Below are positions 22,974-31,635 of a stretch of 37,485 nucleotides of DNA, piece by piece; position 1 is the stretch's first letter; each line of letters starts with the position of its first letter. This stretch comes from Microvirga sp. Its GTDB lineage: Bacteria > Pseudomonadota > Alphaproteobacteria > Rhizobiales > Beijerinckiaceae. The position numbers were made by a program, and so were the translations under genes. Under the pieces are notes generated by a model. The model was not told where the DNA came from, searched no databases, and saw only the letters and a list, made by a program, of their open reading frames with translations. The stretch is taken from contig NZ_JACXAB010000039.1 of assembly GCF_014699075.1 (NCBI RefSeq), positions 1 through 37,485 on the forward strand, in the 5' to 3' direction.

Positions 22974-23454
22974 GGGACATCCCCTTTGACCCAGCATGCA
23001 ACGTAAAGTGCTGACCAGAATGGCTCGCGTTTTGAGGCAAAAATGTGAATGCCAAGCTGACTAAAAATTTGGATGTCCCCGCAGTCTTTAGTGTCCTTGG
23101 TCTCACCGGCTAAATAATGGGAATAGGGATTCGTAGTGCCTTCCCTACCTCAATCTATTCGCCGTCCCTGCCGGCCATGGAGAAGCACAGCCGCCGCCAA
23201 TGCAAGAGTCCTGAACTGCTCCTGCACGTCACTAGGGGCGTCATTCCACCTTGTAGCAAACTCTACCTCGAAGAACGCCTTCGCTATGCAATCGACTTGA
23301 TGTGGCGTCATGCAGGCCTCACTAAGTTAATTTCCTAGGAAAGGCCGCAAGAGGATATTCGTTCCTAGTATTGTAAAGCTTCCAGGCTCGCGTTGACACC
23401 GAAGTACAGGGAGCAGGACATGCGAAAGTATAATGGGGGCGTTAAAGAGAAGGT
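22974..23454. other. intergenic, no gene recognised
   Basis: About 480 bases. An open frame on the plus strand (23117-23338) has no recognisable domain and no ribosome-binding site. The promoter for the small leftward ORFs must lie at its left edge. Confidence 0.35.
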
Positions 23455-24008
23455 TCATAGATCCTCGATATCAGTGTCGTCGGCGATTTGCTGATGCTGA
23501 GGTCCTCTCGCGAGGATCTGATCGGCTAAGTCAGATGAGTAGCTGACGCCAGAGTAGAACCTATAAGGTGCGACCATGCTAATCTCCTTCATCTTATTGT
23601 AATCATATGTGTATCCGAGAGCCGCGATCTCAAGATCAATAATTACACTTGATGCTGCGGAAATAAGTTCGCTGACCTCGCCGTAGTATGGGTTCTCAAA
23701 TTCTGACTTTTGACTTCGCTCCTCCCGCGTATAAATGATTGGATGTGCAGCATACTTATTGCGGTAGTTGCGAATTTTGAGCAGCGTAGCATCCTTCTTC
23801 ACTCGCTTTTCTACCTCATCAAACCGCGATCGAAGTTTCTGGATAGAGTTCTGCCGAGCCTCAGCAGAAGGGGCCAAGATGGGACCCTGCGATGGAGGAA
23901 CGGGCAAATCACCTTCGGCGCCAAGTAGTTTGAGAACTTCTGGATGATCAAGCGCATCGCAGATTGTCGGAAGACTAAACCCGGCAGGGTCAAACTTTTC
24001 CCAAATTG
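23455..24008 (-). pseudogene. AbiU2-like HEPN domain protein, 5' end cut by an IS3-family element
   Basis: The host part starts ...IWEKFDPAGFSLPTICDALD and continues about 183 residues to the stop at 23455. It has the long helices of AbiU2/HEPN proteins, with the motif RNYRNKYAAHPI (R-x5-H), the RNase-type signature of HEPN domains, in the middle, and QKLRSRFDEVEKRVKKD before it. The reading frame runs on into the IS, so any start upstream of 24008 is IS sequence. AbiU2 belongs to phage abortive-infection systems. The N-terminus is missing, so it is probably inactive unless started within the IS. Confidence 0.65.
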
Positions 24009-24033
24009 GGAGTGCGCCCCTTGAGGTGGACAG
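24009..24033. repeat. left terminal inverted repeat of the IS
   Basis: GGAGTGCGCCCCTTGAGG continuing to GTGGACAG. It mirrors the right end with four mismatches. Confidence 0.75.
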
Positions 24034-24079
24034 ATACGCACGGAGGAGTTGACTGGGTCTGCCAGGCTTTCGGAGACTG

Positions 24080-24430
24080 ATGCCCATGGTGAAGAACCGC
24101 ACCCACAGCATCGACTTCAAACGGCAGGTTGCACAGGACTACCTCGCCGGCGAGCCCCTGCACAGCCTGGCCAAGCGCCATGACCTGTCGCGCAACCTGA
24201 TCCGGATCTGGGTCCGGAAGTACGAGGCCGGCGCCCTCGATGAGGACACGGCCGCATTGCTCCAGGAGTACGAGGCGCGGATGGCCGCCCTTGAGCGGCT
24301 GGTTGGCAAACAGGCTCTTGAACTCGAGTTTCTAAAGGGGGCTCTGAAGCACGCACCCCGGCAGAGAAGCGGGCCTACATCCACCATCACCGGCCCCATG
24401 GTCTATCCGTCTCACAGGGATGCCGACTGA
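24080..24430 (+). CDS. IS3-family transposase OrfA
   Basis: A 116-residue protein with an N-terminal helix-turn-helix (HSIDFKRQVAQDYLAGEPLH, SLAKRHDLSRNLIRIWVRKY) and a leucine-rich coiled part (MAALERLVGKQALELEFLKGAL). It binds the IS ends. The frame ends TGA overlapping the orfB ATG (TGATG). The orfB frame is open upstream into EKRAYIHHHRPHGLSVSQ, so the functional transposase is likely the -1 frameshift fusion OrfAB near 24336, where AAAGGGGG occurs. Confidence 0.88.
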   Translation: MPMVKNRTHSIDFKRQVAQDYLAGEPLHSLAKRHDLSRNLIRIWVRKYEAGALDEDTAALLQEYEARMAALERLVGKQALELEFLKGALKHAPRQRSGPTSTITGPMVYPSHRDAD

Positions 24431-25224
24431 TGGGCCTGCCCCGCTCCACCTACTACGACGAGCCGACGGCTCCCGCCGACGACACAGCGATTGTCGAGGC
24501 CATTGCCGCCATCTGCGATGAGTTCGAAAGGTATGGCTACCGGCGTGTGGGCGCGGCTCTGCGGCAGGCCGGCATGGTAGTGAACCACAAGAAGATCCGC
24601 CGCCTGATGCGCGAGCATGATCTGCAGCCACGCATGCGCCGCCGCTTCGTGGCCACCACGGACAGCAATCATGACGGCCCGATCTTCCCGAACCGGGCTG
24701 CTGATCGGGTGGTAGGCGGCCCCAATCAGCTCTGGGTGGCGGACATCACCTACGTCGCCATCACGACAGGCTTCGTTTATGTGGCAATCATTCTCGACGC
24801 CTGGTCACGCCGGGTGGTGGGCTATGCGCTCAGCCGGTCGATTAGCGCCCGCCTGACGCTGGCGGCACTCAAAGCTGCCATCGCCGAGCGACACCCTCCG
24901 CCTGGATGCATCCATCACTCCGACAGAGGCTCGCAATATGCGGCCGAGATCTATCGCGAGGCTCTGGATGGCGCTGGTCTCGTCGGCTCGATGGGCCGGC
25001 GCGATCCGTACGACAACGCCAAGGCGGAAAGCTTCATGAAGACGCTCAAGGTGGAGGCGGTCTACCCAATGGCCTACGAGACCTTTGAGGATGTAGCCGA
25101 GGACCTTCCGCGCTTTATCGAGGAGGTCTATAACAGTCGGAGGCTCCACTCGGCCCTCGGCTATTTGAGCCCGAAGCAGTTTGAGGATCAACACGCCCGG
25201 CAGACGGTCAATCCCGCGGCATGA
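24430..25224 (+). CDS. IS3-family transposase OrfB (rve integrase core)
   Basis: A 264-residue catalytic part. The DDE triad is visible: Asp in WVADITYVAI, Asp in HHSDRGSQY, Glu in NAKAESFMKTLK. The HTH_21-like N-terminus (YGYRRVGAALRQAGMVVNHKKIRRLM) and the C-terminal NSRRLHSALGYLSPKQFE are typical. The conserved core seems intact, so the element may be active. Confidence 0.92.
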   Translation: MGLPRSTYYDEPTAPADDTAIVEAIAAICDEFERYGYRRVGAALRQAGMVVNHKKIRRLMREHDLQPRMRRRFVATTDSNHDGPIFPNRAADRVVGGPNQLWVADITYVAITTGFVYVAIILDAWSRRVVGYALSRSISARLTLAALKAAIAERHPPPGCIHHSDRGSQYAAEIYREALDGAGLVGSMGRRDPYDNAKAESFMKTLKVEAVYPMAYETFEDVAEDLPRFIEEVYNSRRLHSALGYLSPKQFEDQHARQTVNPAA

Positions 25225-25227
25225 TCA

Positions 25228-25252
25228 CTGCCCACTCCAAAGGGCGCACTCC
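25228..25252. repeat. right terminal inverted repeat of the IS
   Basis: The reverse complement reads GGAGTGCGCCCTTTGGAG, then GTGGGCAG, matching the left end. Confidence 0.75.
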
Positions 25253-25302
25253 ACCCACCTGCAGGAACGATATCTCGGACGCTGAAAGGGTCAAAGTTGC
25301 AC

Positions 25303-26091
25303 ATGAAACCTATCATCTTCACGCTGGGCCGATCGTTCTCCCGAATAGCCATCATCCTGTTCACGATCTCTGTCTCTCTTGGGCTGCCTGCCAGCAGAGC
25401 AGCGGCTCAGCCGGACAGCAATCCGTGCCGGCCAGTCCAATATGCTGACAGCACCTTCGTGGTTTGCACGGTGGATCTCCGACAATACGAGGTCAGGCTG
25501 TTCTGGCGCGGGCCGGATGGGGAGGTCCTTGGCTCGTTTGATCGGTTGAGAGGGACGCCGGAGGGTTCACGCCTTGCTGTCGCGATGAATGCAGGCATGT
25601 ACCATGAGGACCGCTCGCCCGTAGGACTTTACGTCGAAAACGGAAAAGAACTGAAGGTGGCCAACACAAGGAGCGGCCCCGGAAACTTCCACCTCAAGCC
25701 CAACGGCATCTTTTATGTCGAAGGCCGTCAGGTAGGCGTGATCGAGACAGGAACCTATCTGAAGCGGAAAATCAGGCCAGATTTCGCGACGCAATCGGGC
25801 CCGATGCTCGTCATCAACGGGCAAATCCACCCTCAGTTTTCAGAGCAAAGCACCTCACGAAAGATCCGGAACGGCGTTGGCGTGAAAGGCCAAGACACGG
25901 TCGTGTTTGCGATTTCAGAAGACCCGGTCACGTTTAGCAAATTCGCTCGCTTGTTCCGGGACGAGCTGGGCTGTGCGAATGCTCTGTTCTTGGATGGAAG
26001 TGTCTCCAGCCTTTATGCCCCTTCATTGCAGAGGATGGACACACTGATGCCCATGGGGCCGATCGTCGGGGCTTTGCGCCGGCGCCCATAG
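25303..26091 (+). CDS. phosphodiester glycosidase family protein
   Basis: A 262-residue secreted protein. A long N-terminal segment (residues ~1-40, ending ASRAAAQPDS) is a signal peptide or anchor. The body has the NAGPA-like family pattern: AVAMNAGMYHEDRSPVGLYVENG, NFHLKPNGIFYV, ATQSGPMLVINGQIHP, RNGVGVKG, and CANALFLDGSVSSLYAP. Relatives remove N-acetylglucosamine from phosphodiester-linked glycans. ATG 25303 is preferred to TTG 25297. It starts only 50 bases after the IS end, so its native promoter may be displaced. Confidence 0.88.
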   Translation: MKPIIFTLGRSFSRIAIILFTISVSLGLPASRAAAQPDSNPCRPVQYADSTFVVCTVDLRQYEVRLFWRGPDGEVLGSFDRLRGTPEGSRLAVAMNAGMYHEDRSPVGLYVENGKELKVANTRSGPGNFHLKPNGIFYVEGRQVGVIETGTYLKRKIRPDFATQSGPMLVINGQIHPQFSEQSTSRKIRNGVGVKGQDTVVFAISEDPVTFSKFARLFRDELGCANALFLDGSVSSLYAPSLQRMDTLMPMGPIVGALRRRP

Positions 26092-26149
26092 TAAGTGGCT
26101 TCAGCGGAAGTGCAGACATTTCAGGGCGAAGCTGTAGGCGGAAAATGCG

Positions 26150-27262
26150 ATGCCGTCAGGATCCATGCATAAAGTGGTCATCCACAAAGCCGGCGGTTAC
26201 GAGCAGCTGAAGCTCGAAACTCATCCCGTGCCCAAACCTGGCCATCCAGACGTCCTGATCCGGACCGAGGCAGTGGGTGTGAACTATGCTGACATCTGTG
26301 TTCGTTGGGGCGTGTACGAGTCCGCGCGCCGGTTCGTGGGCTGGCCGATCACCCCTGGCTTCGAATATTCAGGCTGGGTGGAGGACGTTGGCCGTGAGGT
26401 CAAGCATGTGAAGCCCGGCGATCCCGTTTTTGGTGTCACTCTCTTCAACGGCTACTCCACGCACGTGTGTGCTTCGGCAGATCTGGTGTGGCCTAAGCCT
26501 CAGACTCTGGACTTTGAGGCCGCCGCTGGTTTCTTGGCCGTCCACCTCACCGCATATCATGGCTTGCTGCAGAACGTGGTGATCCGGCCCGGCATGAGAG
26601 TGCTCGTGCATTCAGCTGGCGGCGGAGTAGGCTCAGCGCTTGTCCAACTATGCAAGTTGCACAATCTGCACGTGACTGGTGTGGTGGGGAGAAGTCACAA
26701 GGTCGAGTATGTGCGCCAACTCGGCGCAGACGCCGTGATCGACAAATCCACTCAGTCGCTCTGGGATGAGGCCAAGCGCCTATGTCCTGAAGGCTACGAC
26801 TTGGTCTTTGACGCGAACGGCCCTGAAACCCTGGCGCAGAGCTACGCTCATCTGAAGCCCACGGGTAAGCTGTTGGTCTATGGCTTCCATACTTTGTTGC
26901 CCAAACAGGGTGGACGCATCAACTACCTTAAAGCGACCCTCGGGATGCTGAGGATGCCGCGCTTCAATCCTTTGTCGATGACAAGCGAGAACAAAGGTGT
27001 GGTAGCGTTCAATCTATCATTTCTCTTTGCCCGCTCTGACCTGCTGCACGCCGCTGTCAACGACCTTACCACCTGGTTAGAGGCAGGGATCATACAAGCA
27101 CCAAAAGTCCGATCCTTTGCACTGGCAGATGTGGCTCAAGCTCATCAAGCCTTGGAGTCGGGCGAAACCACGGGCAAGGTGGTCTTGCGAACAGCACCAC
27201 CCTTCGTCAGTGCGGCAGCGTCCGAGGCAACTGTTGACCAAGCCTCTGCTCCCGATCGATGA
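26150..27262 (+). CDS. MDR-family oxidoreductase, VAT-1/quinone reductase type
   Basis: A 370-residue NADPH-dependent enzyme of the zinc-free medium-chain reductases. GVNYADICVRWGVY (residues ~42-56) is typical of VAT-1-like members, and the nucleotide loop is SAGGGVGSALVQL (near 157). No structural zinc cysteines are seen. The C-terminal GETTGKVVL follows family form, then a short low-complexity tail. ATG 26150 has GGCGGA seven bases upstream; ATG 26165 is an alternative. Its 3' end overlaps the converging NepR-like gene by 56 bases. Confidence 0.85.
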   Translation: MPSGSMHKVVIHKAGGYEQLKLETHPVPKPGHPDVLIRTEAVGVNYADICVRWGVYESARRFVGWPITPGFEYSGWVEDVGREVKHVKPGDPVFGVTLFNGYSTHVCASADLVWPKPQTLDFEAAAGFLAVHLTAYHGLLQNVVIRPGMRVLVHSAGGGVGSALVQLCKLHNLHVTGVVGRSHKVEYVRQLGADAVIDKSTQSLWDEAKRLCPEGYDLVFDANGPETLAQSYAHLKPTGKLLVYGFHTLLPKQGGRINYLKATLGMLRMPRFNPLSMTSENKGVVAFNLSFLFARSDLLHAAVNDLTTWLEAGIIQAPKVRSFALADVAQAHQALESGETTGKVVLRTAPPFVSAAASEATVDQASAPDR

Positions 27263-27407
27263 GGGCCAGAGTTGCTTGAATGCGCTGTGGCAGAGGCTGC
27301 CTGATCACGTCCGCGTAAATGGAGCGGAGATCCTGCCCGATCCGGCGCAGGAGTTCGATGTCGGACACTGGTGAAGGTCGTTTGCCACCATCGGGCCCGT
27401 TGTCCAT
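27207..27407 (-). CDS. NepR-like anti-sigma factor
   Basis: A 66-residue protein from ATG 27407, with AGGAGG five bases before it (27413-27418). The core ELLRRIGQDLRSIYADVIRQPLPQRI matches the NepR motif (IG..LR..Y..v...P.P.R). NepR binds the general stress sigma factor EcfG and is displaced by phosphorylated PhyR in alphaproteobacteria. No phyR or ecfG gene is in the window, so this is an orphan or a paralog. The coding end overlaps the convergent oxidoreductase gene. Confidence 0.78.
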   Translation of the reverse strand: MDNGPDGGKRPSPVSDIELLRRIGQDLRSIYADVIRQPLPQRIQATLALIDREQRLGQQLPRTLPH

Positions 27408-27710
27408 CCTCACCTCCTAATCAGCAGCCAGCCCCTGAGTACCGCTTCGCTACCCGATCGTTAACCATCTTTCTTTTCGGCTGTGGAAACCGGGCAGAAC
27501 CCTCTGAATGCTCGGGATTGGAGCTTGCATAGCCAGCACGACAACCAAATCGGAAGATTGCCACCGGGGGAGCCGAGTTAATCCGAATCGCCGCAAAAAA
27601 GCCCTGAAACAAACCCAGAACATCTGGAGCTACAGAAGGAGAGCATCCTCGTCAGTGGTGCCATCCAGTGATACAGTCGGAGAGGCTAGGAGCGTTCCCT
27701 GGCAGGCACC
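27408..27710. other. intergenic, promoter region
   Basis: About 300 bases between the NepR-like gene and recD2, divergent, so both promoters lie here. No recognisable ORF. I could not assign an EcfG-type promoter with confidence. Confidence 0.35.
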
Positions 27711-29909
27711 ATGAACCAGATGATTCGCCCCTCACAAGTTGATCAGAGGCCGGTTCTCGAGACGCTCGCAGGATCGGTGGAGCGCGTCACCTTCCACAAT
27801 GCCGAAAATGGCTTTGCTGTCCTTAAGGTCCATACACGGGGCAAGCGTGACCTTGTGACTGTCGTAGGCCATACGCCTGCGATTTCTGCTGGGGAGTGGA
27901 TCACCGCGAGTGGCATTTGGATCAGCGACCGCACCCATGGGCTTCAGTTCAAGGCCGAGGTGCTCAAGACCACGCCGCCGACTGGTGTTGAGGGCATCGA
28001 GAAGTACCTAGCCTCAGGCCAGATGCGCGGCATCGGACCGGCCATGGCCAAGCGGATTGTCGCTGTCTTCGGCGTAGACACCTTTGAGATCATCGAGGCC
28101 GCCCCTGAGCGCCTGACCGAGGTGCCTGGAATCGGCCCGATGCGGGCCTCCCGCATCGTGGCGGGTTGGGCCGAGCAGAAGGCGGTGCGGGATATCATGA
28201 TCTTCCTTCACGCCCACGGCGTCGGTACCGCTCGGGCAGTGCGCATCTTCAAGACCTACGGCTTTGAGGCCATTCAGGTCATGACCGAGGACCCGTACCG
28301 ATTGGCGAAGGATGTGCGCGGCATCGGCTTCAAGACAGCGGATGCCATCGCAGCCAAGCTCGGGATGGAAAAGACTGCCCCTCAGCGCATCCGGGCTGGT
28401 ATCTCGTTCGCGCTCCAGACGGCGACGGACGAGGGGCATTGCTCTTTGCCGGTCAATGCTCTCACCCGGCTGGCCGAGCAACTCCTCGAAGTGGATGAGG
28501 CCCTGATTCGTACAGCCATCGTCGAGGAGCTGTCTAAAGGCGACGTCATCTCCGACACCATTGGGGATGAGACCTGCCTCTTCCTCAAGGGGCTGTACTT
28601 GGCCGAGCAGGCGATTGCCGCCCGGTTGGTTGAGCGAGCGTCTGGTCCATCACCCTGGCCCGAGATCGACCTCGACAAGGCCATTCCGTGGGTTGAAGGC
28701 CGCACGGGCAAGACCCTGGCTGCCTCGCAGCGCGAGGCTCTGAAGCTTGTGCTCGGCTCCAAGATGACTGTGGTTACAGGTGGTCCTGGTGTCGGCAAGA
28801 CAACCCTGCTCGACACGATCTTGCGTCTGCTCGTCGCCAAAGGCGTTCGCGTCGCGTTGGCAGCACCCACAGGACGCGCGGCTAAGCGCATGACCGAGCA
28901 GACCGGTCTGGAAGCCAAGACCATCCACCGCCTCCTCGAGATTGATCCAAAACACGGTGGCTTCTCACGCAATGAGGAGAACCCGCTCGACTGCGATCTG
29001 CTGGTGGTGGACGAGACCTCCATGGTCGATGTGCCGCTGATGAACGCCCTCACCAAGGCCATCCCAACTCAGGCGGGTCTGCTGCTGGTGGGCGACGTGG
29101 ATCAGTTGCCGTCGGTTGGCTCGGGGCAGGTGCTGGCGGATACTATCGCCTCGGAGCGCATCCCGGTCGCCCGTCTGACCGAGGTCTTCCGGCAGGCGGC
29201 CGAGAGCCGGATTGTGGTGAATGCTCACCGGATCAACAAGGGTCAGATGCCCGAGGTGCCAAAGGCCGGCGAGGAGACTGACTTCTACTTCGTCGAGATC
29301 GCCGATCCCGAGGAGGGTGTGCCGAAAATCATTCAGATGATCAAGGAGCGCATGCCGCGTAGGTTCGGGCTCGATCCGATGAAGGACATCCAGGTGCTCT
29401 GCCCGATGAACCGAGGGTTGCTGGGCGCTCGCAATCTCAACATCCAGCTGCAAGAGGTGCTTAATCCCAATCCGTCGTCCAAGGTAGAGCGGTTTGGCTG
29501 GCGCTTCTCGCCGGGTGATCGGGTGATGGAAACCCAGAACGACTATGACCGGGAGGTCTTCAACGGCGACTTGGGCACGGTAGTCAGGATCGATGATGAG
29601 GAAGGGGCGCTGATTGCCTCCTTTGATGGCCGAGAAGTGTCCTACCCATTTGGTGAACTCGACACCCTCGTCCCCGCTTACGCTACCACCATTCACAAGT
29701 CGCAGGGCTCGGAATATCCCGCCGTCATCATCCCAGTCGTAACGCAGCACTTCACGATGCTGGCTCGCAATCTGCTCTACACGGGGGTCACACGAGGCAA
29801 GCGGCTCGTGGTGCTGGTGGGCCAGAAGAAAGCTGTCGGGATTGCAGTTAGAGGCGGGCAGATGAAGAGGCGCTGGACGAAACTGCGGGAATGGTTAGCT
29901 GCCTACTGA
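27711..29909 (+). CDS. recD2: RecD2-type ATP-dependent DNA helicase
   Basis: A 732-residue SF1B helicase. Residues ~15-95 form an OB-like N-terminal domain, then the helix-hairpin-helix region (GIGPAMAKRI, VPGIGPMRASRI), and the motor: Walker A VVTGGPGVGKTTL (near 355), Walker B LLVVDETSMVD (near 430), motif III LLVGDVDQLPSVGSG, a motif VI-type segment VYTTIHKSQGSE-like (here YATTIHKSQGSEYP) near 660, and YTGVTRGKR. It lacks RecBCD partners, as expected for RecD2. It unwinds 5'-3' in repair and recombination. It is followed by a CoiA-like gene 89 bases later. Confidence 0.94.
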   Translation: MNQMIRPSQVDQRPVLETLAGSVERVTFHNAENGFAVLKVHTRGKRDLVTVVGHTPAISAGEWITASGIWISDRTHGLQFKAEVLKTTPPTGVEGIEKYLASGQMRGIGPAMAKRIVAVFGVDTFEIIEAAPERLTEVPGIGPMRASRIVAGWAEQKAVRDIMIFLHAHGVGTARAVRIFKTYGFEAIQVMTEDPYRLAKDVRGIGFKTADAIAAKLGMEKTAPQRIRAGISFALQTATDEGHCSLPVNALTRLAEQLLEVDEALIRTAIVEELSKGDVISDTIGDETCLFLKGLYLAEQAIAARLVERASGPSPWPEIDLDKAIPWVEGRTGKTLAASQREALKLVLGSKMTVVTGGPGVGKTTLLDTILRLLVAKGVRVALAAPTGRAAKRMTEQTGLEAKTIHRLLEIDPKHGGFSRNEENPLDCDLLVVDETSMVDVPLMNALTKAIPTQAGLLLVGDVDQLPSVGSGQVLADTIASERIPVARLTEVFRQAAESRIVVNAHRINKGQMPEVPKAGEETDFYFVEIADPEEGVPKIIQMIKERMPRRFGLDPMKDIQVLCPMNRGLLGARNLNIQLQEVLNPNPSSKVERFGWRFSPGDRVMETQNDYDREVFNGDLGTVVRIDDEEGALIASFDGREVSYPFGELDTLVPAYATTIHKSQGSEYPAVIIPVVTQHFTMLARNLLYTGVTRGKRLVVLVGQKKAVGIAVRGGQMKRRWTKLREWLAAY

Positions 29910-29998
29910 TCGACAGATCAAACTTCCTTTGTCATGACGCGTTCGAGGTGTGGGGTTCCAACACCATACGCGAATCTCGAGATAATCTAAGTTAGACC

Positions 29999-31120
29999 AT
30001 GCCGCTGCTCGCATATACCCACGCAGGAGAGCCGCTTATTGCTCCACTGATGACTGATGATGAATGGGAGCAATTGCGATCAGCGCGAAATCGAGATGCG
30101 TGGATGCCATATGGGAAAGGGCGGGCTATCCCCAAGACATCGCGTCTTGGAACACGCTTCTTCGCCCATTCTCCTGGGCGGGTGCCCGAGGGAGCAAGGG
30201 AAAGCGACCTCCACCTTTACATCAAAGCCCAAAGCCTGATTGGAGCCCGAGCCGCGGGTTGGGACGCCCTGCCGGAGCAATCTGGGACGACACACGATGG
30301 TCAGGATTGGCGGGCCGATGTCCTGTGCCGCCGGCCTGGAAGACCCTGGACCGTCGCCATTGAAGCTCAGGTTCAGCTCCAGGGCGAGGAAGCCTACCGC
30401 CAGCGGCAAGAGCGTTATGTGGCTTCAGGCGTTCGCGCTCTCTGGCTGGTCGCTCATGAGCCTGCGGCCCTGCATCATTATTGGCTTAGGCCTGACCCAC
30501 ATCTCCCGGCTTTCAAGACCACAACCTGGAAGGATCAGGATGGCCAACCGGGAGCGCATGTGCTTGTCGATGGCCTGTCGCTCAGCATCTCTGATTTTGT
30601 GACCGGTGCCCTCACCGGGCAGCTTCAGTGGTATGGGAATGGTCAGCACGGGATCATCACACTTGTTCTTCGTGAGGACAAATGTTGGCACCGCACCTGC
30701 CGAAAAAGAGTTCTCCTGGCCTACAGGGCTGAGGCGCCACATGGGAGACCTCTTGAACTTGAGGTGGTCCAAGCGATGCACGGCTATGCAGACGCCTATG
30801 CAAAGGCTCAGGCGGCTCTTCCTGATCTCGCAGAGAGTCCATGGCGCTTCAGAAAAGTTCTCGCGTCGCGCTGTCCCCATTGCAATCGGGAGATCCGGTA
30901 TCAGCCCGAAGACTGGGCAGGCCAGAGCGCCGCTTATAAGTTGCCAATTGGCATCAATATCCCGGAACAGGGAAGGGAGATCGGCTTAACCGCACACGCC
31001 CAGTGGCGCTGGGGGCCCGAGGCTCGGTGGCCCCACTGGGCTCCCCTCGGCGGCATTGGCCCGATCTCCCATCAGCCTCTTGAGATGCGGCCAAGGCGCC
31101 TGGACCTCAGGACAGGTTGA
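29999..31120 (+). CDS. CoiA-like competence/nuclease family protein
   Basis: A 373-residue protein. RFFAHSPG, then DLHLYIKAQSLIGARAAGW, DWRADVLC (an Asp) and VAIEAQVQLQGEEAYRQRQERY, then VRALWLV match the CoiA family pattern: a PD-(D/E)xK-like fold with D and ExQ catalytic residues. The C-terminal half has Cys pairs (CWHRTC near 235 and CPHC near 291) that could bind zinc. CoiA aids DNA uptake and recombination in Gram-positive bacteria; here it follows RecD2 on the same strand, which suggests a DNA-processing role. Family assignment is from memory. Confidence 0.6.
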   Translation: MPLLAYTHAGEPLIAPLMTDDEWEQLRSARNRDAWMPYGKGRAIPKTSRLGTRFFAHSPGRVPEGARESDLHLYIKAQSLIGARAAGWDALPEQSGTTHDGQDWRADVLCRRPGRPWTVAIEAQVQLQGEEAYRQRQERYVASGVRALWLVAHEPAALHHYWLRPDPHLPAFKTTTWKDQDGQPGAHVLVDGLSLSISDFVTGALTGQLQWYGNGQHGIITLVLREDKCWHRTCRKRVLLAYRAEAPHGRPLELEVVQAMHGYADAYAKAQAALPDLAESPWRFRKVLASRCPHCNREIRYQPEDWAGQSAAYKLPIGINIPEQGREIGLTAHAQWRWGPEARWPHWAPLGGIGPISHQPLEMRPRRLDLRTG

Positions 31121-31230
31121 TGCATCTCGACCCCCGAAATTAACGCGAGAGTCACAGGTCTTGCATCCAGAATGAGGAGCTTGCAGTGCCGCCGAGCTGT
31201 GCCTAACAATTGGCGATCAGGAGATCATAC

Positions 31231-31539
31231 ATGCTGCACGTTCTGGCCTATATCACTGTAAAGCCCGGTATGCGCGAAACCGTGCTCCGGGAGTTCCAAG
31301 CGAACATGCCGGCCGTTCATGCCGAAGAGGGTTGCATCGAGTACGTTCCCGTTGCCGATCTTCCGGCATTCGGACCATCCCAAACCGAACTTGGGCCGGA
31401 CACCTTTGTCGTGGTCGAGAAATGGGCGAGCCCTGAAGCGCTCAAAGCGCACGCAGCCGCCCCGCACATGCAGGCCTATACTGAGCGGACGGCTGACATG
31501 ATTGAAGACCGCGTGATCCACGTCCTCTCGCCGCTCTAA
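31231..31539 (+). CDS. ABM-domain monooxygenase-like protein (copy 2)
   Basis: A 102-residue paralog of the protein at 8850: MLHVLAYITVKPGMRETVL, GCIEYVPVADLP, FVVVEKWAS, and MIEDRVIHVLSPL. About 76 percent identity by eye, with identical length. Same ferredoxin-like ABM fold. It precedes the GST gene by about 100 bases, a pairing seen with quinone or lipid-peroxide metabolism, but that link is inference. Confidence 0.82.
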   Translation: MLHVLAYITVKPGMRETVLREFQANMPAVHAEEGCIEYVPVADLPAFGPSQTELGPDTFVVVEKWASPEALKAHAAAPHMQAYTERTADMIEDRVIHVLSPL

Positions 31540-31552
31540 AATCCTCCCTGAA

Positions 31553-31592
31553 GAGTCGCGCTGCGATTGCACGGCATACCGCAACGCGACTC
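31553..31592. other. hairpin between the ABM-like and GST genes
   Basis: GAGTCGCG-c-TGCG (31553-31565) pairs with CGCA-a-CGCGACTC (31580-31592), 12 pairs with one mismatch and a 14-base loop. No T tract follows. It could be a transcript-stabilising or regulatory structure. Confidence 0.45.
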
Positions 31593-31635
31593 GTCCGAAC
31601 CTATGCGACATCGCCCCTGCTGCTGGAGCTCTCCT

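Larger units (their letters stand above)
24009..25252 (+). mobile_element. complete IS3-family insertion sequence
   Basis: About 1244 bases, bounded by 25-base terminal inverted repeats (21 of 25 matching by eye) and carrying overlapping orfA and orfB. The ends read GGAGTGCGCCC. I found no matching 3-4-base target duplication: left flank AATTG, right flank ACCCA. It interrupts the AbiU2-like gene on its left and stops 50 bases before a phosphodiester glycosidase gene on its right. Confidence 0.85.

Noticed and set aside
23117..23338. 73-residue plus-strand ORF
   Set aside because: No ribosome-binding site and no motif; likely chance.
23393..23440. TTGACA and TATAAT hexamers near the end of the AbiU2-like gene
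   Set aside because: The spacer is about 30 bases, far from the 17 expected for a promoter.
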